Shown: positions 50,378 through 59,851, counted from the stretch's first letter. The stretch: 64,000 bases of DNA from JACKCB01 sp964452775 (GCA_964452775.1 CAYVQP010000009.1:23787-87786), one strand, 5' to 3'. Notes: generated from the sequence alone by a model not told the origin. Program-made: numbers and translations.

Positions 50378-50776
50378 ATGACTACGAACTCGCTGGAGAA
50401 GATTCACAATGACCCGGGCTTATGGCAGGAAATAGTCCAGCAGGCCAGAATGGTCTTCCTGCTTTTCAAAGATCCTGAGGTACCTCTAATCTTGAAACTG
50501 GTGCCGTTGGCAGGGCTTCTCTATCTGCTCTCCCCCATAGATCTGATTCCTGGAGCGGTTGTGCCGGTTATTGGCGGCCTGGATGACGTGACCGCGCTGC
50601 TGGTCGCTGCCAAAGTCTTCATTGACCTGACTCCCCCACACATCGTAGACAAGTACACCGCCAGGTTTCGCGGCGAATCGGCGACGCCAATGAGCGAAAA
50701 GGAGAGCCGCGCCTGGGAAGATGCTATCGTTCTCGACGCTGAGTACGAACCTGCCGAGAAATCTGACCTGGACTGA
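50378..50776 (+). CDS. DUF1232/YkvA-like membrane protein
   Basis: This 132-residue protein has the DUF1232 core: KLVPLAGLLYLLSPIDLIPGAVVPVIGGLDD (split across the region, about residues 46-76), a hydrophobic segment with the typical SPIDLIP motif. DUF1232 proteins are small membrane-associated proteins of unknown function. The ATG at 50378 follows GAGAAGGAAC; in-frame starts at 50345 (GTG) and 50354 (ATG) have poorer sites. It converges with the FHA gene; the gap holds several hairpins. Confidence 0.85.
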   Translation: MTTNSLEKIHNDPGLWQEIVQQARMVFLLFKDPEVPLILKLVPLAGLLYLLSPIDLIPGAVVPVIGGLDDVTALLVAAKVFIDLTPPHIVDKYTARFRGESATPMSEKESRAWEDAIVLDAEYEPAEKSDLD

Positions 50777-50882
50777 AGGTGAGGGGAGACTAATTTCGCC
50801 GGCGGGCAGTATCCGGCTGAATCACTTTGGACCGCTGGCATGGTGGATCGCGGTGGGCCTTGCGGGTGAGGCGCCATAACTC

Positions 50883-50959
50883 AGCCCAGACGGGCTGCTC
50901 GCCATCCAGACGCCCAGCAGGGCGCGACAAATTATGAAAGAGCGCCGCGCGCGGCGCTC
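50883..50959. repeat. Cluster of hairpins between convergent genes
   Basis: Three stems occur in 77 bases: AGCCC/GGGCT (50883-50896), CGCCC/GGGCG (50911-50924) and a perfect 20-base palindrome at 50940-50959 made of GAGCGCCGCG and its reverse complement. It lies in the 227-base gap between the DUF1232 and FHA genes. It may act as a bidirectional terminator or REP-like element; I saw no T-run. Confidence 0.5.
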
Positions 50960-51003
50960 CTACCACATTTGTTCGGCAAAATTCGGCTTATGCAACCAGG
51001 TCG

Positions 51004-51843
51004 CTAGAAGCCGAACATGCGCATCAAGCTGTCGCCGTAAATCCAGCCGCCGGACAGGACAGAACAGCAGCAGCAGAGCAACAGCACAACCACAACCGCG
51101 ATGAGGATACGATTGCGATTGCCGTCGCCCCCTGCCGAATCTGGGCTCATTGGCGGGGGTGGGGGTGGTGGAGCGGAAGAATACGAGGGTTCAAACACGG
51201 GCATACCTTTATCAACTGGCTCGCTGGAGGGGGTGCTCCAGCTATCGTCGAACGACTGAATCGGCGTTGGCGCCGGCTCCGGCATTTTCTCTGGTTCAGG
51301 AGAAGTGAAAACCGGATATGCCGGCTTATCGAAAGAGTGGTCAATGACTGTCGCCCCGGCATCCGCCGCGGAATCGACCGCAGCGTCAGCTGCGGCTACC
51401 TCCTCCTGCAACTTGTCCGTTGCGGCCGCCTCTGCCATCACCGGCATTGCGGCCATCTCCTCGATTGGGGCAGCGACCGGCTCTGCCAGTCCAAGCTCCT
51501 CTCGTGTCGCAATGACTGTCGCGGTCTGCTCCGGCAACATTTCATAAACCAGGGTCACGTTGCTGCCTACCACCACAACCTGGCCTGACTGGAGCGACAC
51601 TGATTCGCCCCCCAGGCGGTTACCGTCCACAAACGTGCCGTTAGTGCTACCCAAGTCTTGAATTGTGTAGCCGCCGGCTGCCGATCGGGTCAAACGCGCA
51701 TGCTGCCTGGAAACCTCCGGGTCAACAATGGAGATATCAGACAGCGGATCGCGACCCAATGTCATCGCCTCGCCCGTAAGTGGGAAAATCTGACCCTCTT
51801 GGGGTCCACGTCGAACCACGAGTTGAAAGTTTTGAAAAGACAC
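51004..51843 (-). CDS. FHA-domain membrane protein
   Basis: This 279-residue protein has an N-terminal FHA domain (~5-100) with the phosphothreonine-binding motif GRDPLSDISI (30-39), SRQHARL (46-52) and LGSTNGTFVDG (64-74). A long Ala/Glu/Pro-rich linker (~105-245) and a C-terminal transmembrane helix follow, the helix carrying four consecutive cysteines (LLLCCCCSV). The FHA domain should face the cytoplasm and bind kinase-phosphorylated partners. The start is GTG at 51843 after GAGGGA. A promoter (TTGTAA, 16 bases, TACAAT on the minus strand, 51957-51984) lies upstream. No Ser/Thr kinase is in view. Confidence 0.9.
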   Translation of the reverse strand: MSFQNFQLVVRRGPQEGQIFPLTGEAMTLGRDPLSDISIVDPEVSRQHARLTRSAAGGYTIQDLGSTNGTFVDGNRLGGESVSLQSGQVVVVGSNVTLVYEMLPEQTATVIATREELGLAEPVAAPIEEMAAMPVMAEAAATDKLQEEVAAADAAVDSAADAGATVIDHSFDKPAYPVFTSPEPEKMPEPAPTPIQSFDDSWSTPSSEPVDKGMPVFEPSYSSAPPPPPPPMSPDSAGGDGNRNRILIAVVVVLLLCCCCSVLSGGWIYGDSLMRMFGF

Positions 51844-51956
51844 AGCTACATCCCTCGATCTTCGTCTGGCTAAAACTGATTCGCAAACCTCGTTTTTTGC
51901 CCAATCCGGCGATCCAATGGAAGCTCACAAGAACGCGACCAGGCTCAATGCATCTC

Positions 51957-51984
51957 ATTGTACACAAAACAAGTGTCATTACAA
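51957..51984 (-). promoter_or_regulatory. Promoter of the FHA gene
   Basis: On the minus strand TTGTAA (51979-51984), 16 bases, TACAAT (51957-51962), with a leader of about 105 bases before the GTG start. Confidence 0.45.
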
Positions 51985-52023
51985 GAGCGGCGACTAATTA
52001 GTGGCTTTCCTAAGCTGCTCTCC

Positions 52024-53622
52024 TCACGCATTTGCCCGGCGTAGCCGCTGTCGAAAATGCTTGGCATCGCTGATGTCCAGCAGATAAACTGAACCGGCGA
52101 AGGCGAGCACGCCGGCAAGTCCCGGCAACAGCACCTCCAGCAGCCGGCCCGGAACTAAGGATGGAATTTCGCTTGCTTCGAGAAAGGTAAGCGTAGCATA
52201 GGCAGCGCCGCCGGTAGCAAGGGCAGCGAGCATAGATTTTGCGAGCGTTCTGAGGATACCGTAGCCGGCAAGGGCGACCGCGTGCCGGCGCAGAATCCAG
52301 ATCATCAAGGCGACATGCACACAGTGCTTAATGGCGTCTGCAATCATCAAACTTAAGAGACCATACGGCTCAAGCAAGAGGCCGGCGACCACGACATAAA
52401 CGAAAATGCTAAGGACACCCACCATTGCCGGGTGCAGGGTGTCTTTGCGCGCATAGGAGGCAAAGACAAGCATTTGGTCAATTGCCGCAAATGGCAGGCC
52501 GAGCAGATAGTAACGCAATACAGTTGCCGTGGTCTGAGCGTCCGCCGCGGTGAACTCGCCGTGGTTGAACAAGAGCGTGATGATTGGCAGCGCCAGCACA
52601 AACAAGCCGGCTGCGGCGGGAAGTATGAGCACACCCACCAGCCGAATACCGCCTGCCAGCGTGGCCTTGAACTCGCTGAGCCGGCCGGTCGCCTGCTGCG
52701 AAAGGGTGGGTAAGGTGGCGATTGATAGCGCCGTCACAACCAGGCCTAACGGAAACTGATAGAGGGTGGTCGCATAGCGCATGTAGGTCAGGCTGGCATC
52801 GCCCGTACGCGTCGCCAGATTGATGGTGATGCCGAGTCCGATCTGGGTAATAAGTAATCCGGCCACAATTGGCGCATAAAGCCCCAGAATCCGGCGGATG
52901 ACCTGGTCGCGCCAATCCAATCGCCAGCGCAGCCGCGCGTCGCGCAGCACCGGCAGCTGAATGACGACCTGTAAGACGGAGCCTATCAGCAGACCCCAGA
53001 CGAGACTCTGGATGTAGGCTGGCCACAAGAGCATGGCCACGACCATCGAGGCATTAAACACCGCGGCGGTGAAGGCCGGCAGCGTAAAGCGCTTCAGGGC
53101 GTACAGCGCACCGGAAAGGATGCTGGCGATGCTCAGGAACAAGATCGCCGGCGCGGACAGGCGCATGAGGCTTACGCTGACGGCGGCCAGCTGTGGGTCC
53201 TGGAAATTGTTTGCCCCAAGTAGGCCGGCGATTTGTGGCGCCAGCAGCTCCACGATACCCACCAGCAGGACCATCACCACGGTCGCCACGCTCAGGACGG
53301 TGCTGAGCACTGCCCACAACTCCGCCCGCCGTTCCGGCTTCGCATAGTCGCTGAACACAGGAACCAGCGCTGAATTGATCATGCCCCCAATCATCAGTTC
53401 AAACAGATTTGTGGGTACGTATACGGCAATTTCAAACGCGCTTAACAGGCCGGAAGCGCCAAACAGATTGGCCTTCACTATCTCGCGGGCCATGCCGAGC
53501 AGGCGTTGGGCCACATTTCCTACGGCAAGGATGGCAGCGGCGCGGATGATGCCGGTTTCGCTCTCTGTGCTGGCGAAGGAGTCAGGTGGGGGGGCTTCTG
53601 TCAGGTCGGCGGGATCGATCAA
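52024..53622 (-). CDS. murJ: Lipid II flippase MurJ (MviN family)
   Basis: This 532-residue polytopic membrane protein has about 14 helices of the MOP/MVF flippase fold and moves lipid II across the membrane for peptidoglycan synthesis. Family motifs include the N-terminal VGNVAQRLLGMAREIVKANLFGA and LMIGGMINSALVPVFSDY near residue 85, and the Arg/Asp positions in transmembrane helices typical of MurJ. The start is TTG at 53622, after AGGAAACCCG. It diverges from the acyl-CoA mutase gene. Its presence implies a peptidoglycan-containing cell. Confidence 0.93.
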   Translation of the reverse strand: MIDPADLTEAPPPDSFASTESETGIIRAAAILAVGNVAQRLLGMAREIVKANLFGASGLLSAFEIAVYVPTNLFELMIGGMINSALVPVFSDYAKPERRAELWAVLSTVLSVATVVMVLLVGIVELLAPQIAGLLGANNFQDPQLAAVSVSLMRLSAPAILFLSIASILSGALYALKRFTLPAFTAAVFNASMVVAMLLWPAYIQSLVWGLLIGSVLQVVIQLPVLRDARLRWRLDWRDQVIRRILGLYAPIVAGLLITQIGLGITINLATRTGDASLTYMRYATTLYQFPLGLVVTALSIATLPTLSQQATGRLSEFKATLAGGIRLVGVLILPAAAGLFVLALPIITLLFNHGEFTAADAQTTATVLRYYLLGLPFAAIDQMLVFASYARKDTLHPAMVGVLSIFVYVVVAGLLLEPYGLLSLMIADAIKHCVHVALMIWILRRHAVALAGYGILRTLAKSMLAALATGGAAYATLTFLEASEIPSLVPGRLLEVLLPGLAGVLAFAGSVYLLDISDAKHFRQRLRRANA

Positions 53623-53784
53623 CGGGTTTCCTGTCTGCGGAAGGCATTCTAACGGAACGCCGGAGGAACGGCAACCGCGCGCGCCGGCGGCGAGCCTGGG
53701 GGCCGGGGAAGCGTTCGCGCCCCGCCCCGCAGCACAGTATAATGCGTCCTGCTAGGCTGACGGACTCTGAAGGAGCAAATGCGA

Positions 53785-55467
53785 ATGTATGACAAGAAGA
53801 AGTTGGAAGAATTGGCAGAGGCTGATGATCGCTGGGCCGAAACCACATTGCAAACGACGCTGGCGACCTTTCCGGAGCGACGCCGGAGCTTCTTGACCAC
53901 TTCTGGTGAGCCAATTAGACGGCTCTATACGCCGTTGGATGTGCCGGAGCTCGACTACATGCGCGATCTGGGTTTTCCCGGCGAGTATCCCTACACACGC
54001 GGAGTCCACGCCACGTTGCACAGGGGAAGACTCTGGACGATGCGCATGTTTGCCGGCTTTGGCACCGCCGAGGAGACCAATGCTCGCTACAAGTATCTGC
54101 TCGATCAGGGCAACATGGGCTTATCCGTGGCCTTCGACCTGCCTACCCTGATGGGCTATGACACCGATTCGCCTGAAGCTCTGGGCGAATTCGGCAAGTG
54201 CGGTGTGGCCATCAGTAGCTTGAAGGATATGGAAATCCTCTTCGACGGCATCCCGCTGGACCAGGTCAGCACCAGCATGACCATCAACAGCCCGGCCGCC
54301 ATCATTTGGGCCATGTACATCGCGGCGGCCGAAAAGCAAGGGGCCGATCGCTCCCGGCTGCGTGGCACGCTGCAGAACGATATTCTGAAGGAGTACATTG
54401 CCCAGAAGGAGTACATCTTCCCGCCGGAGCCTTCCATGCGCCTGGTAGTAGACACGATCGAGTTTGGCGCGCGAGAGATGCCCGAGTGGAATACCATTTC
54501 AATCAGCGGCTATCACATTCGAGAAGCCGGTTCCACCGCCGCGCAGGAACTGGCCTTCACCCTCGGCAATGGGCTGGAGTATGTGCGCTGGTGTCTGCGG
54601 CGTGGGTTGGATATTGACGAGTTTGCTCCCCGCCTGAGCCTCTTCTTCAACTGCCACAACGATTTCTTTGAGGAGATTGCCAAGTTCCGGGCCGCCCGTC
54701 GCATCTGGGCCAGGGAGATGCGGGAGACATTTGGGGCAAGGAATCCGCGTTCCTGGTTGTGCCGTTTTCATACACAGACGGCCGGCGTTTCGCTTACCGC
54801 GCAACAGCCGGAGAACAACATTGTGCGCGTGGCAATTCAGGCGCTCGCCGCCGTCCTGGGGGGCACGCAAAGCCTGCATACCAACAGCATGGATGAGGCG
54901 CTCGCCCTGCCCAGTGAGGAGGCAGTCACGATTGCCCTGCGCACGCAGCAAATCATCGCTGAGGAAAGCGGGGTGGTGAACACCGTGGACCCGCTGGCCG
55001 GCTCATTCTTTGTTGAACATGAGACGGACAAGATCGAGCGACAGGTGTATGCATACTGGCGGCAGATCGAGGCCCTGGGTGGCGTTTTGCCGGCTATTGA
55101 ACAGGGTTACCTGCAAGGCGAGATCTCCACTGCCGCCTACGATTACCAGCGCCGGCTGGATGCCGTGGATGCGGTTGTGGTAGGCGTAAATCGCTACGAT
55201 GATCCCAATGAGGAGCTGCGCATACCAATTCTAAAGATGGATCCCCAGGGGTATCAGCGGCAAATAAGCCGGCTGGAACAGCTTCGACTGGAAAGGGACA
55301 ACATGCTTGTTGGGGAGACCCTGTCTGCGCTGACGGCAGCAGCAACGGGCAACGATAACACTATGCCCTACATCCTGGATGCTGTAAAGGCTTATGCTAC
55401 CCTGGGAGAGATCACGGACGTGTTTCGCAAGGTGTTTGGTCGGTACGAGGAGCCGACCTGGATTTGA
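53785..55467 (+). CDS. Adenosylcobalamin-dependent acyl-CoA mutase large subunit, isobutyryl-CoA mutase-like
   Basis: This 560-residue catalytic subunit of the methylmalonyl-CoA mutase family lacks the C-terminal B12-binding domain, so a separate small subunit is needed; none is in view. The fold motifs are intact (RMFAGFGTAEETNARYKYLL, GLSVAFDLPTLMGYD, PPEPSMRL, ISISGYHIREAGS). Numbered from the ATG at 53785, the substrate-determining positions are Phe89 and Gln207, with catalytic His244. In methylmalonyl-CoA mutase these are Tyr89 and Arg207; in isobutyryl-CoA mutase they are Phe and Gln. So it probably acts on isobutyryl/butyryl-CoA or a related chain. AAGGAG lies 9 bases before this ATG, preferred over the one at 53779. 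A TATAAT box is at 53738-53743. Confidence 0.9.
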   Translation: MYDKKKLEELAEADDRWAETTLQTTLATFPERRRSFLTTSGEPIRRLYTPLDVPELDYMRDLGFPGEYPYTRGVHATLHRGRLWTMRMFAGFGTAEETNARYKYLLDQGNMGLSVAFDLPTLMGYDTDSPEALGEFGKCGVAISSLKDMEILFDGIPLDQVSTSMTINSPAAIIWAMYIAAAEKQGADRSRLRGTLQNDILKEYIAQKEYIFPPEPSMRLVVDTIEFGAREMPEWNTISISGYHIREAGSTAAQELAFTLGNGLEYVRWCLRRGLDIDEFAPRLSLFFNCHNDFFEEIAKFRAARRIWAREMRETFGARNPRSWLCRFHTQTAGVSLTAQQPENNIVRVAIQALAAVLGGTQSLHTNSMDEALALPSEEAVTIALRTQQIIAEESGVVNTVDPLAGSFFVEHETDKIERQVYAYWRQIEALGGVLPAIEQGYLQGEISTAAYDYQRRLDAVDAVVVGVNRYDDPNEELRIPILKMDPQGYQRQISRLEQLRLERDNMLVGETLSALTAAATGNDNTMPYILDAVKAYATLGEITDVFRKVFGRYEEPTWI

Positions 55468-55517
55468 CGGCGCAGATCTACACTTGCATCCGGCGCGGAC
55501 GTCGAGTTGGTAGGGCA

Positions 55518-56849
55518 ATGCGTCGCAATGGAATGTTGCTGTTCGTGGCGGTTGTCGCCCTGTTGTTACTGACAGCATGCGATCTATCCACAGGCAGCGC
55601 CGGTCAGCCGACCGTGACGGTCACTACCGAGATTCCGACGCCGGCAGACACACCAGTCATCCCCGCCCCGGCTGCCACCCCCGCCCCCAATATTACTGCC
55701 AGCCCGCCGGCGCTCACGTTCACCTTGTGGATGGCGCCGGAAATCGCGCCGGGTTCGGACAGCCCCGGCGTCTCTGTGTTGCTTGACCAGCTTGATGCCT
55801 TCGACAACAGTCATCCAGACCTGCGCTTCAGTGTAGACATCAAGAGCGACACCGGCCAGGGCGGCATGCTGAGCTACTTGCGCACTGGTCGGGGGGTCGC
55901 CCCGCGCATTCTGCCGGATGTCATGCTCATGCCGGCTGATTCGCTGCCCGAGGCCGCGTCCGAGGGGTTGGTTCAACCCATTGACGAACTGCCCTTGGAC
56001 GACGAGATGTTCACCGATCTCTACCCGGCGGCGCGAAGCCTGTCACGGGTGGGAGAAAGCACCTACGGCTATCCACTTGTGATGACTGAGTTGGGACATA
56101 TCGCCTACAACGGGAATGCAATCACCCGCACCATCCCGCTAACCTGGCCCGCGTTTACTGAGATCGAAAACGGGTCGTTTATCTTCCCCGGGGCTGGCGT
56201 TGACGGGGCGAGGCTGGCGCTGCAATTTTATCTGGAGAACGGGGGTAAGCTTGTGGACGCCAACGGCGCTCCACAGCTGGAAGTGGAACCATTGACGCTG
56301 GCGTTGAGGCAGCTTGGGGCAGCATCTGAAAGCGAATATATTGTGCCGGCAAGCGGCACGATTACTACACTTGCCGAGTCATGGCAGCTATTTCAGGCGG
56401 GCGGCGCAACCGCTGCACAGACGAATGCCGACCAATTCCTCAGCCAGCGGAATCTCGGCGAGTCCGCCAGTTTCGCGCCCATCCCAGGTGTATTCAATAC
56501 ATTTGCCCCACAGGTCGGCGCATGGGTCCTGGTCGTGACCACTTCAGATCCGGCACGGCAGGCAATCGCGGCGGAACTGGTCAGTTGGCTCGGTTCTGCA
56601 GCAAACACAGGTGAATGGAGCCGGCAGGGTGGGCATGTACCTGCCCGGCGAACCGCGTTTGAGGCCTGGCCTGTTGATGACCCATATGCCAATTTTCTCC
56701 GCCAGCAGGCAGAGCGCGCCGAGCCTTTTCCCGCCGAAGCGACCACCAGCATTATGACCGCGTTGGCTGACGCGGTATCCGCGGTGGTGCGCGGCGAGAG
56801 CACGCCGGCGGACGCCGCCCAGACTGCCAGCGCCGCACTACGTGAATAG
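55518..56849 (+). CDS. Extracellular solute-binding lipoprotein, family 1 (sugar-type)
   Basis: This 443-residue lipoprotein has a signal peptide ending LTAC (lipid Cys21), a Thr/Pro-rich linker (~22-55) and a periplasmic-binding fold of the MalE-like SBP_bac_1 family. Motifs include FTLWMAPEIAPGS at the mature start, GYPLVMTELGHIAYN in the middle and GAWVLVVTTSDPARQAIAAELVSWL near the C-terminus. It follows the mutase by 50 bases on the same strand. No permease or ATPase genes accompany it, so it is an orphan binding protein; a sugar ligand is only a family guess. The ATG at 55518 has GGTAGGGC before it. Confidence 0.85.
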   Translation: MRRNGMLLFVAVVALLLLTACDLSTGSAGQPTVTVTTEIPTPADTPVIPAPAATPAPNITASPPALTFTLWMAPEIAPGSDSPGVSVLLDQLDAFDNSHPDLRFSVDIKSDTGQGGMLSYLRTGRGVAPRILPDVMLMPADSLPEAASEGLVQPIDELPLDDEMFTDLYPAARSLSRVGESTYGYPLVMTELGHIAYNGNAITRTIPLTWPAFTEIENGSFIFPGAGVDGARLALQFYLENGGKLVDANGAPQLEVEPLTLALRQLGAASESEYIVPASGTITTLAESWQLFQAGGATAAQTNADQFLSQRNLGESASFAPIPGVFNTFAPQVGAWVLVVTTSDPARQAIAAELVSWLGSAANTGEWSRQGGHVPARRTAFEAWPVDDPYANFLRQQAERAEPFPAEATTSIMTALADAVSAVVRGESTPADAAQTASAALRE

Positions 56850-56958
56850 CGTCTATTCAATGATTCTCTTGTCTCGCGAACCAACCACTTGATCGTGCGG
56901 GCTCACTTCAATCCAAGCACCATCGGGGTTGAGAGCAAGTTCCAACTACGAGCGCCAG

Positions 56959-58317
56959 ATGGATAGGCCGGGTCACAGTCACTATGGGGCGCATATCACC
57001 CAGATCTGCCGGGCGGCACTGGCGGCTGCCGATCCAGTGACGGCCGTAGCGGAAAACTTGCGATTGGAGGGGCAGTATCTTCGCATCGGCTCCTATCGTT
57101 ATCGCCTGGGCCAGGGAAAGATTTTCCTGGTAGGAACCGGCAAGGCTTCCTTGAGAATGGGACAGGCGGTGATTCAGATTCTCGGCAAGACTTTGCATGC
57201 CGGCATCCTGGTAACCAAGCGCGCCGAAGGACAGCTGTCCCCTGAGCCGCGCGTCTATCAAAGTCGGGTTCCAGGTGGAGTGACCATACAGATTTATGAG
57301 GCCGGGCATCCGTCGGCCGATGAGAGCAGCCTGCTGGCAACCAGGGCGATTGTGGAAATGTTGCGCCAGGCCGGACCGTTGGACCTTGTGCTGGCCGTCA
57401 TCTCCGGTGGGACCTCGGCGCTGCTCAGCGCCCCCACTATTCCGCTGCCGGCCTGGCGAGCCTTGACGGATGCGCTGGTCAAGAGCGGATGTACGATTGA
57501 AGAACTCAACTGCGTGCGCCGGCAGCTTGACTCCATCAAGGGCGGCGGGTTAGCGGCCGCTGCAGCCCCCGCCGCCTGCGCCGGTCTGATCTTGAGTGAT
57601 GTGGTGGGCAATTCGCTGCCGGCCATTGGCAGTGGTCCGACAGTAGCCGTGCATGAGACGCCGGCTGAGGCTTTCTCCATTCTGGAGCGCTACGCCATTG
57701 CCGGCGCAGTGCCGCCGGACTATTGGTTGGAGATTGAGCATGCCCTGGCGGCGACAAAACCTTCAAACCTGAGCGGGATGCAGGTGGTGAACCTGATCAT
57801 CGGCGATGTCCGCCGAGCCGGTGAAGCCGCGGTCAGGGCGGCTCATGGCCTGGGATTCGAAGCGCAACTGCTCACCGCGCACCTGCAGGGCGAAGCGCGT
57901 GAAGTGGGCCGGGTTGCCGCCGCGCTGGCAATTGATTCCAGGCCGGCCCAGTGCCTGATCATGGGCGGAGAGACAACCGTTACGGTCAGGGGCGACGGAA
58001 CCGGGGGGCGCAATCAGGAGCTGGCTTTGTCCGCGGCCATCGCCCTGGAGCAACAACGCGGCGTTGCTGTCGCCGGCTTTGCCACCGACGGCGAAGATGG
58101 GACCACGGACGCGGCCGGAGCGGTCGTCACCGGGGAAACAGCATTGGCCGGCCGGCGCATTGGACTTGATCCACATGCGTACTTGCGCCGCAATGATAGC
58201 CACACCTTCTTTAGCCGGTTGGCGCAACGGGGAATGGACTGCCTTTTGCGCACCGGCGCCACCGGCACTAACGTAAACGATCTTGTGATAATCCTGAAAT
58301 ATCCAAACGAGACATAA
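56959..58317 (+). CDS. Glycerate 2-kinase, MOFRL family
   Basis: This ~452-residue enzyme of the GckA/TtuD type phosphorylates glycerate. It has the DUF4147 N-terminal domain (GKIFLVGTGKASLRMGQA near residue 48, VLAVISGGTSALLSAP near residue 145) and the C-terminal MOFRL domain (GGETTVTVRGDGTGGRNQELALSA near residue 335, with ATDGEDGTTDAAGA). It is sometimes annotated as hydroxypyruvate reductase, which the motifs do not support. An ATG at 56959 is used; a TTG 30 bases upstream has only a close GGGG. Phosphohexomutase follows by 37 bases. Confidence 0.9.
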   Translation: MDRPGHSHYGAHITQICRAALAAADPVTAVAENLRLEGQYLRIGSYRYRLGQGKIFLVGTGKASLRMGQAVIQILGKTLHAGILVTKRAEGQLSPEPRVYQSRVPGGVTIQIYEAGHPSADESSLLATRAIVEMLRQAGPLDLVLAVISGGTSALLSAPTIPLPAWRALTDALVKSGCTIEELNCVRRQLDSIKGGGLAAAAAPAACAGLILSDVVGNSLPAIGSGPTVAVHETPAEAFSILERYAIAGAVPPDYWLEIEHALAATKPSNLSGMQVVNLIIGDVRRAGEAAVRAAHGLGFEAQLLTAHLQGEAREVGRVAAALAIDSRPAQCLIMGGETTVTVRGDGTGGRNQELALSAAIALEQQRGVAVAGFATDGEDGTTDAAGAVVTGETALAGRRIGLDPHAYLRRNDSHTFFSRLAQRGMDCLLRTGATGTNVNDLVIILKYPNET

Positions 58318-58354
58318 GCGGTTCGAATCACTGCAATGGGAGGTTAGGCAACAC

Positions 58355-59782
58355 ATGACTATTCGATTTGGTACAGACGGCTGGCGCGCCGTAATTAGCG
58401 AGGACTTCACCTTTCAAAACCTGCGGCTCGTTGCGCAGGCTATCGCGGATTTCGTGCTTGAAGAAGGAGCAGGCAACCCGAGCGTCGTGGTTGGCTTTGA
58501 CACGCGCTTCTTGTCTGATCGCTATGCCACAGAAGTGGCCCGAGTAATGGCTGCCAACGGTATCCACACCTGGTTAGCTCGGGCAGACACGCCGACGCCT
58601 GCCGTCAGCTATGCCATCGTGCATAAGCAGGCGACCGCCGGCCTGATGATCACCGCCAGTCATAATGCCCCGCGTTACAACGGGCTAAAGCTAAAGGCAA
58701 GCTATGGGGGCAGCGCCAGTCCGGCGCAGAACAAACGTGTGGAAGACCTGTTGGATAGCAACTTGATGGATGCGCGCGGCCCTAACTTGATGGCTCTTGA
58801 TGAGGCCATGCGCCGGGACCTGATCGTCAAGTTCGATCCATCCTGGGCATATTACGAACATTTGAGCACCCTGGTTGACCTGGACAAGATTTCAGCCGGC
58901 GAACTGCGCATCGTCGCCGACGGCATGTTTGGCTCAGGCCGGCACGGCTTTAGCGAGATGCTTTCGCGTGGGCGGACGAGGGTGCAGAACATCCGCCATG
59001 AAATGAATCCCGGCTTTGGCGGCATTCATCCGGAGCCGATTGCTCACCACCTGGGCTTATTGATGTCCACGATTCAGTCGGGACATTGGGACGCAGGTCT
59101 GGCCACAGACGGCGACGCTGATCGTATTGGAGCGGTGGACGACCATGGCTGTTTTGTCGATCCTCAACGCATCTTTGCCCTGGTACTGCGCTACTTGCTG
59201 ACTAAGCGCGGTCTACCCGGCAAGGTCGTTCGCACCGTCTCAACTACGCGCATGGTCGATCGACTGGCGGCGCGCTACGACAGGCAGGTCATTGAGACGC
59301 CGGTCGGCTTTAATCACATTGCCGATCACATGCTGGCCGGCGGCGTGCTCATGGGCGGAGAAGAATCCGGCGGAATGAGTATTGCCGGGCACATCCCCGA
59401 AGGGGACGGCGTCCTGATGGGGCTGTTGCTCCTTGAAGTCATGGCCGATGCCGGAAAGTCGCTTAGCGCGCTGGTGACCGATCTGCTCAAGGATGTTGGC
59501 CCGGCCGAGTATGCCCGGACGGACATGAAGTTGCACCGACCAGTAGAGAAGCGGCAGATGGTGCAACTCCTGGTAGATAGCGCCCCCGCTCAAATTGCCG
59601 GCGTGGAGGTTGAGGGGGTGCAGACCCTGGATGGCGTGAAGTACTACCTGGGCGACGGCAGCTGGTTGCTCATCCGGCCATCGGGCACGGAGCCGGTGTT
59701 GCGCGTCTATGCAGAAGCGCCGGATGACCAGCGGGTACGGGCATTGCTTGACTTTGGCGAGGATGTAGCCCGGCGCGCCTGA
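58355..59782 (+). CDS. Phosphoglucomutase/phosphomannomutase (alpha-D-phosphohexomutase)
   Basis: This 475-residue enzyme interconverts hexose 1- and 6-phosphates. The phosphoserine is S102 in TASHNAP, the Mg-binding loop DGDADRIG is near residue 250, the sugar-binding loop GGEESGG is near residue 330, and the phosphate-binding loop RPSGTEPVLR is near the C-terminus. All four are intact. It starts MTIRFGTDGWRAV, typical of the PMM/PGM group. Which sugar is preferred cannot be told. It could feed the polysaccharide genes at 38-41 kb. Confidence 0.95.
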   Translation: MTIRFGTDGWRAVISEDFTFQNLRLVAQAIADFVLEEGAGNPSVVVGFDTRFLSDRYATEVARVMAANGIHTWLARADTPTPAVSYAIVHKQATAGLMITASHNAPRYNGLKLKASYGGSASPAQNKRVEDLLDSNLMDARGPNLMALDEAMRRDLIVKFDPSWAYYEHLSTLVDLDKISAGELRIVADGMFGSGRHGFSEMLSRGRTRVQNIRHEMNPGFGGIHPEPIAHHLGLLMSTIQSGHWDAGLATDGDADRIGAVDDHGCFVDPQRIFALVLRYLLTKRGLPGKVVRTVSTTRMVDRLAARYDRQVIETPVGFNHIADHMLAGGVLMGGEESGGMSIAGHIPEGDGVLMGLLLLEVMADAGKSLSALVTDLLKDVGPAEYARTDMKLHRPVEKRQMVQLLVDSAPAQIAGVEVEGVQTLDGVKYYLGDGSWLLIRPSGTEPVLRVYAEAPDDQRVRALLDFGEDVARRA

Positions 59783-59851
59783 CAGCCGGACGGCTTGACT
59801 GCGCTGCAGTGGACGCGAGCGGGCTACATGGAAGCCCACGCCATCTTGGCA

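Noticed and set aside
58318..58345. GGTTCGAATC that looks like a tRNA T-arm
   Set aside because: No acceptor, D-arm or anticodon stem can be built around it; it is an intergenic coincidence before the phosphohexomutase gene. No tRNA was found in the window.
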